Positions 22,931 to 31,604 of a stretch of DNA of 64,000 bases are shown piece by piece. Position 1 is the stretch's first letter. Each line of letters starts with the position of its first letter. This DNA is from Annulohypoxylon bovei var. microspora (lineage: Eukaryota; Ascomycota; Sordariomycetes; Xylariales; Hypoxylaceae): NCBI GenBank assembly GCA_022836615.1, contig MU405246.1, positions 124,001 through 188,000 of the forward strand, read 5' to 3'. The position numbers and the translations under genes are program-made. The notes under the pieces are model-generated. The model had not been told where the DNA came from. It made no database searches and was given only the letters and a program-made list of their open reading frames with translations.

Positions 22931-23384
22931 ATGGCACCCGCACAGCCAGAGCTCAAGAAGGTACATTCTCTACTTATTCCCGATAACCAAATTTATGACA
23001 CTTGACTTACCAAATAATATATAGTACCTCGACAAGCGACTATTCGTCCAGTTGAACGGGAGCCGTAAGGTCCTAGGCATTCTCCGCGGTTACGATGTAA
23101 GCAGCCCAACAAATTACTCCTACTTGCGTTATACGCGTCAAGGACGCCACTATCATGTCGAATTTGAGCTGACTGGTAACTTAGGTCTTCCTAAACATTG
23201 TGCTGGACGATGCCGTAGAGGAAAAGGACGGTGGCGAGAAGGTCAGGCTAGGAATGGTCGTATGTGCTTATGAACCTTGAGGCTACTAATATCATATGAG
23301 CTAATAAGTCTTTAGGTCATTCGAGGCAATTCTGTGGTCATGCTGGAGGCACTGGAGAGAATCGGTGGAGATCGTGACAAATGA
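22931..23384 (+). CDS. smg: Small nuclear ribonucleoprotein G (SmG)
   Basis: Member of the heptameric Sm ring that binds U1, U2, U4 and U5 snRNAs in the nucleus. Four tiny exons, 22931-22960, 23025-23096, 23185-23259 and 23316-23384, assemble an 81-aa protein, the normal length for SmG. Sm1 motif: KRLFVQLNGSRKVLGILRGYD then VFLNIVLDDAVE; Sm2 motif: GMVVIRGNSVVMLEALE. All junctions are phase 0, and the first exon has only ten codons, so gene finders may miss it. Three introns in 246 coding bases is dense for a fungal gene. It diverges from Ntr2. Confidence 0.95.
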
Positions 23385-23887
23385 AGACAGTACGACATGA
23401 AATAATCAACCTTGGAAACGTCCCAGCAAGGTCTTAAGTTGATACCCACACGAGAGAAAGGCAGAAGTTCGCTTGCTAGTTCAGAGACCAAGAACTTGTG
23501 AATAGCGTTCTTATGGATGGCAAAAGTTTAGGAGAAAAGGTTTCCGCGTGCTCGGACGATTCCGCAACTGCATTTGTCGAAGGAATCCGATACTCCTAGA
23601 AATATCCATTTCTATAGCCTATATGAAATAGGCCGAGAGTCTGCCTTCAATACCATTCCTATTGGACTATATGTTCGACTTTGAAGTTGAGGCGTAAAAT
23701 GATCTACCTATCTTTACCCATGCTAAAATATCGTAAATGACACGGGGTTCTATGTAAGTTCTAGACAAGAACCAACGTTCAATTTCAGAATAATGTCGAC
23801 ACCGATGCCAATAATTCACCAAAGCCAGCCCCAGACCAAAAAAGAAAACAATAAAAAATGAAGACAAAAAGAATTTTCAAGAAACTA
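23385..23887. other. Spacer between SmG and the tRNA gene
   Basis: 500 bp holding the SmG 3' region and the downstream flank of the tRNA gene. The A-rich stretch at about 23848-23875 lies downstream of the minus-strand tRNA, where Pol III would terminate on the T-run of the transcribed strand. Confidence 0.5.
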
Positions 23888-23993
23888 TGTCCTCGGTGAG
23901 GCTTGAACTCACGACCTTTGGATATCCCAATCCTTTGAAGAATGGGTCATATTTCTATGAGACCAACGCTCTAGCCAACTGAGCCACGAAGAC
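23888..23993 (-). tRNA. tRNA-Met(CAT), elongator, intron-containing
   Basis: Minus strand. The acceptor stem GTCTTCG pairs with CGAGGAC. D-stem GCTC/GAGC, anticodon arm TTGGT-CTCATAA-TCCAA with CAT at positions 34-36, T-stem GTGAG/CTCAC with loop TTCAAGC, and discriminator A follow. An intron of about 33 nt interrupts the loop one base 3' of the anticodon (after A37), the canonical site. The T31-T39 mismatch and GTCGTGAGTTC segment are those of the elongator methionine tRNA. The mature length is about 73 nt without CCA. Confidence 0.93.
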
Positions 23994-25105
23994 TGGTGTA
24001 TGTCGACCCACCCCGAGAGAAACTCTCGAAGGGTTTGACTGTTCCTCGAATACGATTGGCTGGCTTAGCAAAGCCTATATGTAAGCTCTGCGTCATTAGT
24101 CGATGTGGGCTCTAGATCCGATGGAGTGGACTACCCACCCAGGCCACAGTACTAGGAACACATTAGTAGCATTAGTAGCTTAGAGCTATGAAAGAGGAAG
24201 TGAAGTCGAAGCAACTAGGTAGGTAATGATTAAACTCATCAATAACCAGTATGTCATACTTCATAAATAGTTGATATCAAGAGAAATTCCGTTAGCAATA
24301 TCTTATACACAGCGCTATGTATATCGTAAAATATTCTCCATCAAGAAGGTTTTATAATAAGAGACTCCTTCCTGTCTACTCGGTTCCCCAAATAAACTCC
24401 TAAACGTTGGTGCTGTTATGTGTCGCTTTTACAGACAATCGAGTCACTTTACTACTCTACTAGTAAAGGCACAAGAAAATGTAAGTATTGAATATCTAGT
24501 AGGCAATGGTAACGTAACCACCTGATTGCGATTTAAGAAAAGGGGCAAGTGTTTCCTTAGTAAGCCATTTGCTAACCCCTGGCTAGAAATGTCTCTTTAC
24601 TCTTGGCATTATAGGGTCCTATATAAAGCCCCTTACTTGAAGACCTACAGATTCAATTCATCATTCTCTCAATAACCTGTAGTTTTCTTCACCTTACCTT
24701 CACATAAATCAAGAATATGAATACCTATATGAACTCACTGAATCCTATATCGTCCATATTATGAGACAGAAATATCACTAGCAAAATAACATTCACTCCT
24801 CATACTAGGCTTCATACCAGCTTATTTTTTCTTCTTTCCATTTCACATAATCTACTGAAAACTGAGCGAGTAGCAGGAATATGAATCGGCAATGAAGACC
24901 ATAACGATCTTAATCGTTCAAATAGGTAAGACCCACATCATCTAGTAGACTTTTTAAGTAAAAGCAGGAAAAGTTCGCCCTCCAGGCTTCGCTTCGTAGC
25001 CGCTACCAAGTCCATCTATGAACGCGGCCCAGCCGTCAGCAGACGAGGTATCTCCATCTCCATTTTACATGCATCCAATTAGCCCACCCCCCAAAAGCGC
25101 ACGCA
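23994..25105. other. Intergenic with an orphan promoter-like stretch
   Basis: 1.1 kb without a recognisable gene. Around 24623-24716 a TATATAAAG box is followed by a C/T-rich leader and an ATG at 24718 that opens only a 15-codon frame. That layout resembles promoters of fungal secreted-protein genes but leads nowhere. Confidence 0.5.
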
Positions 25106-25903
25106 TTAAATCGTAGTCTCGCGACGCTCGGGCGGCACCGTACCCACGAGCGCGGGCTTCGCGCCGTCCATCTTCTTGGAGACGGCGCCGAGGACGGCCT
25201 TGACCATGTCCTCGGAGCCGAAGGAGGCGGGCCAGCCGCGCCAGGAGACGGTGTCGACGATGTCGCGGGTGCCGGCCTTCTGCCACAGCTCGTCGTCGGC
25301 GTGCTCGAACTTCTTGCGGGCCTCCTCGTCGTCGCCGAGCTGGAAGAGCATGACGCCGAGCTGGTGCAGGGGCGCGCGCAGGTTGTCGAGCTCGCGCGCC
25401 GCCGCCGTCAGCGGCCCCGCGATGTCGTCCTCCGTGATCCCCGCCGTGATCACGATGATGTTGAGCGGCGCCCGCTGCGGGTCCGCCTTCAGCTGCTCGA
25501 TGTACCACGACAGCAGCTTGCCCAGCCGCGCCCCCAGCTTGCACCTGCCCCCCGGCTTCACGTTCCGGAAGATCGCCTGCGTGCTGTCCCGCTTCCCGCT
25601 GTCGCTCTCCACCTGCCCGATGTGGTTGTACCCGGACTTGCGCACCGACATCCCGGGGAAGTACAGCATGGGCCTGTGGTTGATGAAGTAGATGTCGATG
25701 CCGTTCTCGTCGTACTTGAGACAGATCGGGGCTACCGCCTGGATCAGGGCCGACACGTCGCTCCATTGTCGCTTCATATGCGTAGAGTCATCTACGATGA
25801 ACAACGTCTCAAAGTACTGTAGAAAGGAGAGCAGCTCGGTATGTTCCGCACCAGGGGCCTGGGGGACGCCCGCAGTGTCGTCATCGTTGGTGTAGGTTGC
25901 CAT
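25106..25903 (-). CDS. von Willebrand factor A (vWA) domain protein
   Basis: Single-exon 265-aa protein consisting almost entirely of one vWA domain, of a type common in filamentous fungi; the function is unknown and the protein is probably cytosolic because no signal peptide is present. The start is the ATG at 25903. The MIDAS-like motif is D38-D-S-T-H (FIVDDSTHM), with His in place of the last Ser of DxSxS, so metal binding may be altered. Other vWA landmarks are GIDIYFINHRP, the Rossmann strand LNIIVITAGITEDD, and the C-terminal ELWQKAGTRDIVDTVSW. The 3' two-thirds of the gene is markedly GC-rich compared with its flanks, giving long spurious frames on the opposite strand. Confidence 0.85.
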   Translation of the reverse strand: MATYTNDDDTAGVPQAPGAEHTELLSFLQYFETLFIVDDSTHMKRQWSDVSALIQAVAPICLKYDENGIDIYFINHRPMLYFPGMSVRKSGYNHIGQVESDSGKRDSTQAIFRNVKPGGRCKLGARLGKLLSWYIEQLKADPQRAPLNIIVITAGITEDDIAGPLTAAARELDNLRAPLHQLGVMLFQLGDDEEARKKFEHADDELWQKAGTRDIVDTVSWRGWPASFGSEDMVKAVLGAVSKKMDGAKPALVGTVPPERRETTI

Positions 25904-26879
25904 GTTTGCAGTTCGACCTGGTGGTGGCGGATGGTGTTGAGAGTCGGAAAAGGTGTTGAAATATGTTTGATGGAGTAGAACAGTTTAGTTTTTATACTCT
26001 TTAGTCTTTGCCGAAATCCGATGAAATTGCGATGGGTACGATACGATTTGACAGCTCACCCTGAAATGGTGAAAAGGTGATCTTGCTGGCAATCCCCCGC
26101 ATGACTAGGGGGGTTCTGGGAGTTGTCAAGGATCTATCAATTGTTATTGTGGAGAATTAGTTGCGTGTTTGACCGACATTTTGTGATACCGCCTTCTACA
26201 GGACGTGCGTATATCAGTTTCATGGGGCTCGTTCAGTCACTGTATTGGTTACCGGCTTACCCCTGAACGTGTGGGTCTTCCATACTACCTAAGAGGTACC
26301 TATGCGCTATGTAGGGTAGTCGATAATTTTAGAACCAACATCGAGTGGGGTTTTCGAGATCAGCCTTATGTTTAATACTAGGTAGTAATAAATACAAAGG
26401 GTTTAATCTTCGTAATAGAACAATTATCTACCTGGGCAGTTATCTAATATGATGGAGTTCAATGTTTTCCAGTCAGTATATCCCTCCTATCATGTGAAGT
26501 TTACCTAGCAATGCGTCACCTTCAAGATATGTGAACAATACGGTCGACTACCAAAACTGGTGAGATGGATAATAGTTTGGAGAAGTTCGGTAGTTCTGCA
26601 AACAAAAAGAAAGATATTCAATGTCTCGTATAGCTGTGGTAGATCCTCTATCATAATCTAGAACCTCGTATTATAGGTACCGGTAGGCATCCTAAGAAAC
26701 ATGTCCCCTACCTTCCTAACGTATCAGTCAGTCGTATCCAAAATAAGAATATTAAGCTCTCTAGTTATCATTGTCAAGATCCCGACGATAGGAGAGTCGT
26801 GAGTGGTAATCTCTCTTCCTGTGGTATTTTCTTTTCCTGATTATCGCCGCGCTTGGCGGGTATAAAATGGGTAATTGGG
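25904..26879. other. Intergenic, no gene recognised
   Basis: Promoter of the vWA gene at its left end. No coding signal up to the point (~26.9 kb) where weak similarity to the STAND-like relic begins. A spacer rich in TACC/GGTA words. Confidence 0.5.
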
Positions 26880-27064
26880 CAGACTGGGTAGTCTTGCATC
26901 TTTTTTCTTAAACCTCTACTAATCTCCAAGAGACTGAAGTCATCTAGTCCTAGATGACCACAACTGAGAGCTTCCTTTGTAGCTAGCGTCGAGTTGCAGG
27001 TGCAAGTAACATCGAAGTCGAAGAGTCATCCCTATACGTCGATAGTGTCTCCCGGGAAAGTGAA

Positions 27065-27511
27065 GCAGCGAGCAGGGCTTCCACCAAGTCAAACAAACGA
27101 AATCCAAGGCTATTATTTGCTTTGAATCAAATCAAATCAAATAAGATATAAAACGATTTATTTGGCGATATCTTAGGTTTGATTTGATTAGTAATCGTTA
27201 AAAGTGGAGAAATTACCACTGATCTGACGCGCCAACCCCGCGTTAACCCTCGTCAACCATGTCGTCGCGACGCGAAAGCTTAGGCCACTATGCGGCTTTA
27301 TAACAGGTAGAGATCCGAGGTTGAGAAGGGGCCAAAATGGGTATATATGTGGGTTTTGTGGACCTCATAATATGAGTATCCACCCAAACAAACTGAAAAG
27401 TCTAATTTGATTTGCCAGTATCGTGAGAAATTTGATTTGATTCAAACAATCAAATCAAACAGCCAATCAAAGCAAATAACCGTTTGACTTGGTGGAAGCC
27501 CTGGCAGCGAG
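27065..27511. mobile_element. hAT-type MITE, 431 bp, with 8-bp target duplication
   Basis: The element spans 27073-27503. Its ends are perfect 22-bp terminal inverted repeats (27073-27094 and 27482-27503) beginning CAGGGCTTCCACCAAG, as hAT ends often begin CAGGG. It is flanked by the exact 8-bp direct repeat GCAGCGAG at 27065-27072 and 27504-27511, the hAT duplication length. Just inside the ends are AATCAAATCAAAT-type subterminal repeats in inverse orientation. There is no coding capacity, so an autonomous hAT elsewhere must have moved it. It sits inside the STAND-like relic. Confidence 0.93.
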
Positions 27512-28486
27512 GAGAATTTCGATCAATAGGTCAGCTTTATTCACAAGGGAATTCAAGTCTTTCATGACAAATTCTTTTTCATCGATACTATCCTCAACGG
27601 TTTCAGACACTAGAAAATCAATGTTGTCAATGACGATAAATGCCTTAAGATTAGGTACGTCTCAAAGTTGCTTTCACCAAAGATCAACACCTACCCCGGT
27701 CCAGGTGCCACAAACGAGGCGTTGAACGTTTCTCTCCGGAGGATATTTTTTCCTTCAATCCACAGTAGCTGTGACGTATTCGATTCAATCCAATCCATGA
27801 CTTTGTCGGCTTTCAAAACGCTGCGTTTAGTGGATTTATATTGCCTCATTTCAGGTAACTGCTCCGTAATCTTCTGCTGTTAGATGCGTGCTTCGTCAAA
27901 CTCGTTCAAGTCAGTCAACAATGCTGCCATCTGCGGATTGAAGTCCAATGGCTCGTTTGAAGTTTCATTGACAGTCCCATGATCGATCTAGTCTTCAATC
28001 TTCTGTAGAGTATCTATGCTTTTTTGCTCAATTTTAGCTTCTATCCGCTGATGAAAGAGGTCACTAGTTTGTTCGATATCAGCCTGCTTGGATAATTTGA
28101 TGGACTCTTTCTCAATAAGCTCTAACTAACATCTTGGATACTTTAGCAAGAATAACCTGCCCGGTGAAACGATTAAAAAAATGAATGGCATCTTTAATCT
28201 CTTCATATGATAGCTCGATAGACTTTACGATAGGTATCAAATCGTTTCAAGGCTTCTTGGAAGCTCTAAAAGCATTTACTGCGATTATTAGTGTCGTCAA
28301 CCTCACGGCTAGGAAAAGAGTGGCATACCAAGACGACTCCTCGCATAAAATTTCAACGCTGTGGTTAAATATCTCTAGAACCTTTCGTACATCGTCCCAA
28401 CTGCTTCGACAAGCGGAGCCGAAAGGAAGTAAGCTGCTAACTAAGTGATCGGTCATAGAGAATTTTGTCTTGGTCGCATCCTTACG

Positions 28487-28623
28487 TGTCACGGCAAAAC
28501 CAAGAGAAAAGATTGAAGGTTTTGAGTGGTCTACCGGGCTAGTATAGCCCGGGGAAATCGTATTTATAAGAGCGTATGAGCAGGGGTTTAGTAAGGGCTA
28601 TGATCCACGTTTTCCACGTGACA
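28487..28623 (-). repeat. LTR (3' copy in inferred orientation)
   Basis: 137 bp, TG...CA ends with extended inverted termini (TGTCACG/CACGTGACA). It contains a perfect 8-bp stem hairpin CCGGGCTA-gta-TAGCCCGG at 28534-28552 and a minus-strand TATAAATA. It appears identical to 29686-29822 by direct reading. Confidence 0.95.
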
Positions 28624-28917
28624 CACCCCCTAGCCCTTGCTATACTGCTCTAAAGCTCCTATTGAGCTGGTATTTACATACATAAGAAAAGGGCCTCACT
28701 TTTGACCTTGAGCCTCGCGATCTATTTGATCAATCTCAGTAATATCCGATACCTTTTGCCAGCCTGACCACGTGATCGCTCACAGCCGGGTCTCTCGTAT
28801 GAAGCTCCCTAGGCCGGATCCCCGTGATCTCCAGCCGGTTCGTCAACCAGATCTAATCCAAGCATCGTCAAGTCCGGCTCTTCCGGTGGGCCCACAAAAA
28901 GAGTGGATATGGGTGGT

Positions 28918-29499
28918 GGACGAGCAGGTTATCTACCCTGCTCGTCCATAAATACTGGAGCCCTGAAACGCTAGCCGTTCGTTCGATTCTTGGCGTTTAT
29001 CAGGGTCTCCCTCACCCCCCAGAGCGTACGGCTCTGGAGGGTTCTTGCCCGCCCGGGACTTCTGAATTAACAGCTCCCGGGCTCGTACTACCAGGACCTC
29101 AGTATCGCCAGCCCTGGCGTCGCTCCTTGCGGAGCTCGTTGTTGTTGCCCCCCGAGGGCTGTGTATCCCCCGGGGAGCTTGTTGTTGTTGCCCCCGAGGG
29201 CTGTATACCCTCGGGAGCTTGTCGTCGTCTCCCCAGGGCTGTATATACCCTGGGGAGCTTGTTAGATCCCCCAACCTTGAGGGATCTTTGTTGTTGATAC
29301 CTGGAGCTGAGTTTTTCTCAGCTCCAGGAATGTGTCCCCTAGGATCTCTTGTCGTACCACCCGATCGTGAATTTTGATGCGTCGACGCTCCACTCGTTGA
29401 TACGATCTACCCTGACCCCCGAGTATGACTCCCTGGTTAGCTTTACCACTTCGTCCTCGAGGGGGGGTTCATCCCCGATCTTGTTGTTGTTGATCGGGG
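28918..29499 (-). repeat. Hairpin array forming the core of the TRIM
   Basis: At least eleven inverted repeats in about 580 bp: 28918-28947 (11-bp stem), 28957-29010 (CCCTGA/TCAGGG with flanking GGAG/CTCC), 29019-29037, 29051-29082, 29106-29119, 29122-29135, 29150-29175, 29193-29215, 29231-29255, 29264-29287, 29300-29328 (12-bp stem, TTTTT loop) and 29473-29499. Several are separated by GTTGTTGTTG-like linkers. The three at 29150-29255 are tandem ~40-bp units. Stems are mostly perfect despite sequence differences between units. Confidence 0.85.
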
Positions 29500-29685
29500 C
29501 GATCCTAGGGGTTGTTTACTTCATTCGTACGGTTGATCAGACCTGTACTGGATGAAGGAGAACCACTGTTGCCTTGTATGCACGCGCAGTAGATATGGGC
29601 TCACACCGTTGTATAATAATAGCTCGCCTTGCTGTTGTACGAGCAATATAAGGTGCAAAGCCTGGTGCGTTCCCGGGCTCATAAC

Positions 29686-29822
29686 TGTCACGGCAAAACC
29701 AAGAGAAAAGATTGAAGGTTTTGAGTGGTCTACCGGGCTAGTATAGCCCGGGGAAATCGTATTTATAAGAGCGTATGAGCAGGGGTTTAGTAAGGGCTAT
29801 GATCCACGTTTTCCACGTGACA
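29686..29822 (-). repeat. LTR (5' copy in inferred orientation)
   Basis: Matches 28487-28623 throughout. On the minus strand it is followed by G then TTATGAGCCC, the proposed primer binding site (29675-29685). Confidence 0.95.
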
Positions 29823-29860
29823 TTACGGTTATCTATATTTTGCATATAGATGATGTCTAC

Positions 29861-30304
29861 GCGGCATGGACGCCTCCAGGACTAGAAGTTTCGGGATCTG
29901 AAAATAGCATCCCTTACATAAGTACCCCTGACGAATTAAGGCAGTGGGACTACCCGCGCGCTAGAACGGTTAACTGTTGGACTGGCTGACTGTGGCCCCC
30001 CAGGGTTCCTGGTGTTCGTTCCAACATCTCTTGGTGAAATGCCTAGGTATATATATGTAGGTAAGCTCATGTTGGTCTCCAAGTGTCACCTCACCTTTTT
30101 TGTTGTTGTTTGTTTCTCCCTTCCCGTCTTAGTTTATCGTCAGCTATCCTCATTCTGCCTCCCCTTTTCGAGGCATCTTCACTGGTTCTGACTATTTCCC
30201 CCCTAGTCCTGGTGGATTAACCAAACCAGCGCCACGAGATACTCTTTTCTCGGTGGGTGTACAGCTGCTATTGCGAGGCACATTCGAGTTTTATCTCTTC
30301 GCCA
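29861..30304. promoter_or_regulatory. Upstream region of the P450 relic
   Basis: About 440 bp between the STAND-like/TRIM block and the P450 relic. A T/C-rich leader-like tract (30095-30215) suggests the former promoter of that P450 is still present. Confidence 0.4.
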
Positions 30305-31604
30305 ATGGCCTGGTTCGTAGTACTGCTGACTGCCGCCGCTCTGCTGGTAGGCATCACGCTGGTGAGCACCGGCGTCCGTCTGCTGCAGAACTACTGGGCT
30401 GCTCGCTCTATGGGTGTACCCATACGTATCATTCCCATCAGCCCCCTCAATCCGTTTTGGGTCTTGCTAGACCGAAAGGTTCTCTCCGTAATCCGCCGTC
30501 TGCCTTTCGGCGACAATAGCTTTACCAGGTATAACTGGCGAGGATGGGAGATATCTGGGTCTTGGTCACACCTTTCAAGAACTGGGTCTATATAAATGAT
30601 CCTCAAGCATTAATGTCCTTGTTTCGCAAAGGAACTCAATTTCCTTGCCCTGTATTTATTAATGATATGCCCAACTCTATATCCTGATACCTTAAGTGCC
30701 TGCCTTGGTAACGCTGACATGATTGAATTCCAGAGATTCTGGACGTATTTGGGCCTAACATATCAACCGTAAGCTTTCATTCTTGCACTCGGCTTCCCAC
30801 CGCCAGCAATGTCGTTGCTAATGGACTTGTATCTTATAGGCTGAAGGCGAGCGATGGAAAACACAGCGTAGAATTGCGACTCACTATTTCAATGAACAGA
30901 ATAATAGTATCGTATGGTCAGAAGCTGTTAGTTTGGCGAACGACATGCTTCGCTACTGGACTACGAAGTCGTCCGTTACATCCAGTGCAGATGATTTACG
31001 CACGTTGTCTTTACATGTGCTCTCTCGCGCTGGTTTCGGAAAGTCTTTCAAATTCGTAGGCCATGACGAGAGGCAATCCTCAAGCCCGTCCAACAGTTAC
31101 AAGGAGTCCTTGCAGACCGTCTTGGAAAATCTTGTCCTCATCCTGGGTTTGGGCACTAAGTTCCTCGCAAATCCTTGGCTCCCACGTAAACTTCGAACCG
31201 TCCACGAGGCTTGTGTCTCATTCCAGAAGTATATGAACAGTCTGTACGAAGAGGAGAAGCAAGCCTTCGCCGAGAGAGAGGTCAGGGACCACAACCTCAT
31301 GACATCTTTGGTTCGTGCTTCCCAGGACGAGGCAAAGAGTTCGGGTGGTCTTACAGAGAGAGAGATCTACGGTAACATGTTCGCGTTCAACTTCGCCGGC
31401 CATGATACTACGGCTCATACTTTCACCTTTGCACTATACTTTCTAGCGGCCCACCCAGAAGTCCAAGACTGGCTCTCGGAAGAAATACGCGACGTTTTAG
31501 GCGATCGTCCGGTGTCTGAGTATGACTATCGAGTCGATAGTCGCGGAGTTAACATGGGTTACATGTTTATTCAAGAAAAAGGAGTTATCCCTGCAGATTT
31601 ATAA
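30305..31604 (+). pseudogene. Cytochrome P450 relic, deleted internally and missing the heme end
   Basis: N-terminal two-thirds of a membrane-anchored fungal P450. It begins at ATG 30305 with a TM anchor (WFVVLLTAAALLVGITLV) and reads to SFTRYNWRGWE. There it loses frame at about 30550, resumes as DIWVLVTPFKNWVYINDPQA, and stops at a TGA after NDMPNSIS. It then resumes at ILDVFGPNIST, crosses a normal intron (30769-30839), and continues cleanly through AEGERWKTQRRIATHYFNEQ and the I-helix FNFAGHDTTAHTF to EIRDVLGDRPVSEYDY. After ~31535 the sequence is unrelated and ends at 31604. The ExxR, PERF and Cys-heme regions are absent, so it cannot bind heme. The donor of one intron near 30680 seems lost. 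Confidence 0.85.

Larger units (their letters stand above)
28482..29827 (-). mobile_element. TRIM (miniature LTR retrotransposon) with TTACG target duplication
   Basis: Two apparently identical 137-bp LTRs at 28487-28623 and 29686-29822 begin TGTCACGG and end CACGTGACA. They are flanked by the 5-bp duplication TTACG (28482-28486, 29823-29827). Total length is 1,336 bp and no credible reading frame is present. Orientation is inferred as minus. On that strand the base after the first LTR is followed by TTATGAGCCC, complementary to the anticodon arm of initiator tRNA-Met (a half-tRNA primer site as in copia/Ty5-type elements), and a purine-rich AGGGCTAGGGGGTG precedes the second LTR. The LTR also carries TATAAATA on that strand (28561-28570). 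Identical LTRs mean a young insertion. Confidence 0.93.
26880..29860 (-). pseudogene. STAND/NACHT-like NTPase relic, split by two transposons
   Basis: Minus-strand remains of a large signalling NTPase-like gene, probably of the fungal self/non-self or defence class; the assignment is tentative. Pieces in gene order: about 29850-29828 and 28486-28247 (KDATKTKFSMTDHLVSS through ILCEESSWYATLFLAVRL), a stop-ridden stretch (28246-27900), then 27883-27660 (MDWIESNTSQLLWIEGKNIL, ETFNASFVAPG, in-frame TAG, VLIFGESNFETYLI). A shifted frame with AFIVIDNIDFLVSE and LVNKADLLIEILLAA follows at 27655-27504. Beyond the MITE it continues as SLSRETLSTYRDDSSTSMLL (27064-26960) before more stops. The frame runs directly across the MITE if one copy of its 8-bp target is removed, which confirms that the insertion hit this gene. 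Multiple stops and frameshifts make it nonfunctional. Confidence 0.6.

Noticed and set aside
25065..25822. 170-230-codon frames overlapping the vWA gene on both strands
   Set aside because: Arg/Ala/Pro-rich shadows of a GC-rich coding strand; no family resemblance.
27109..27480. AATCAAATC tracts as simple microsatellites
   Set aside because: They are the subterminal repeats of the hAT MITE, in inverse orientation at its two ends.
28933..29274. Minus-strand 113-codon frame in the TRIM as a Gag-like protein
   Set aside because: No ATG, composition dictated by the hairpin repeats, and no nucleocapsid zinc knuckle.
29349..29555. Plus-strand frame with a hydrophobic LLLLIGAILGVVYF run inside the TRIM
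   Set aside because: No ATG, and the hydrophobic run is simply the translation of the GTTGTTGTTG linker and a hairpin arm.
28487..29822. TRIM as a retrozyme with hammerhead ribozymes
   Set aside because: Size and lack of ORFs fit, but I found no hammerhead core (CTGATGA with CGAAA) on either strand.
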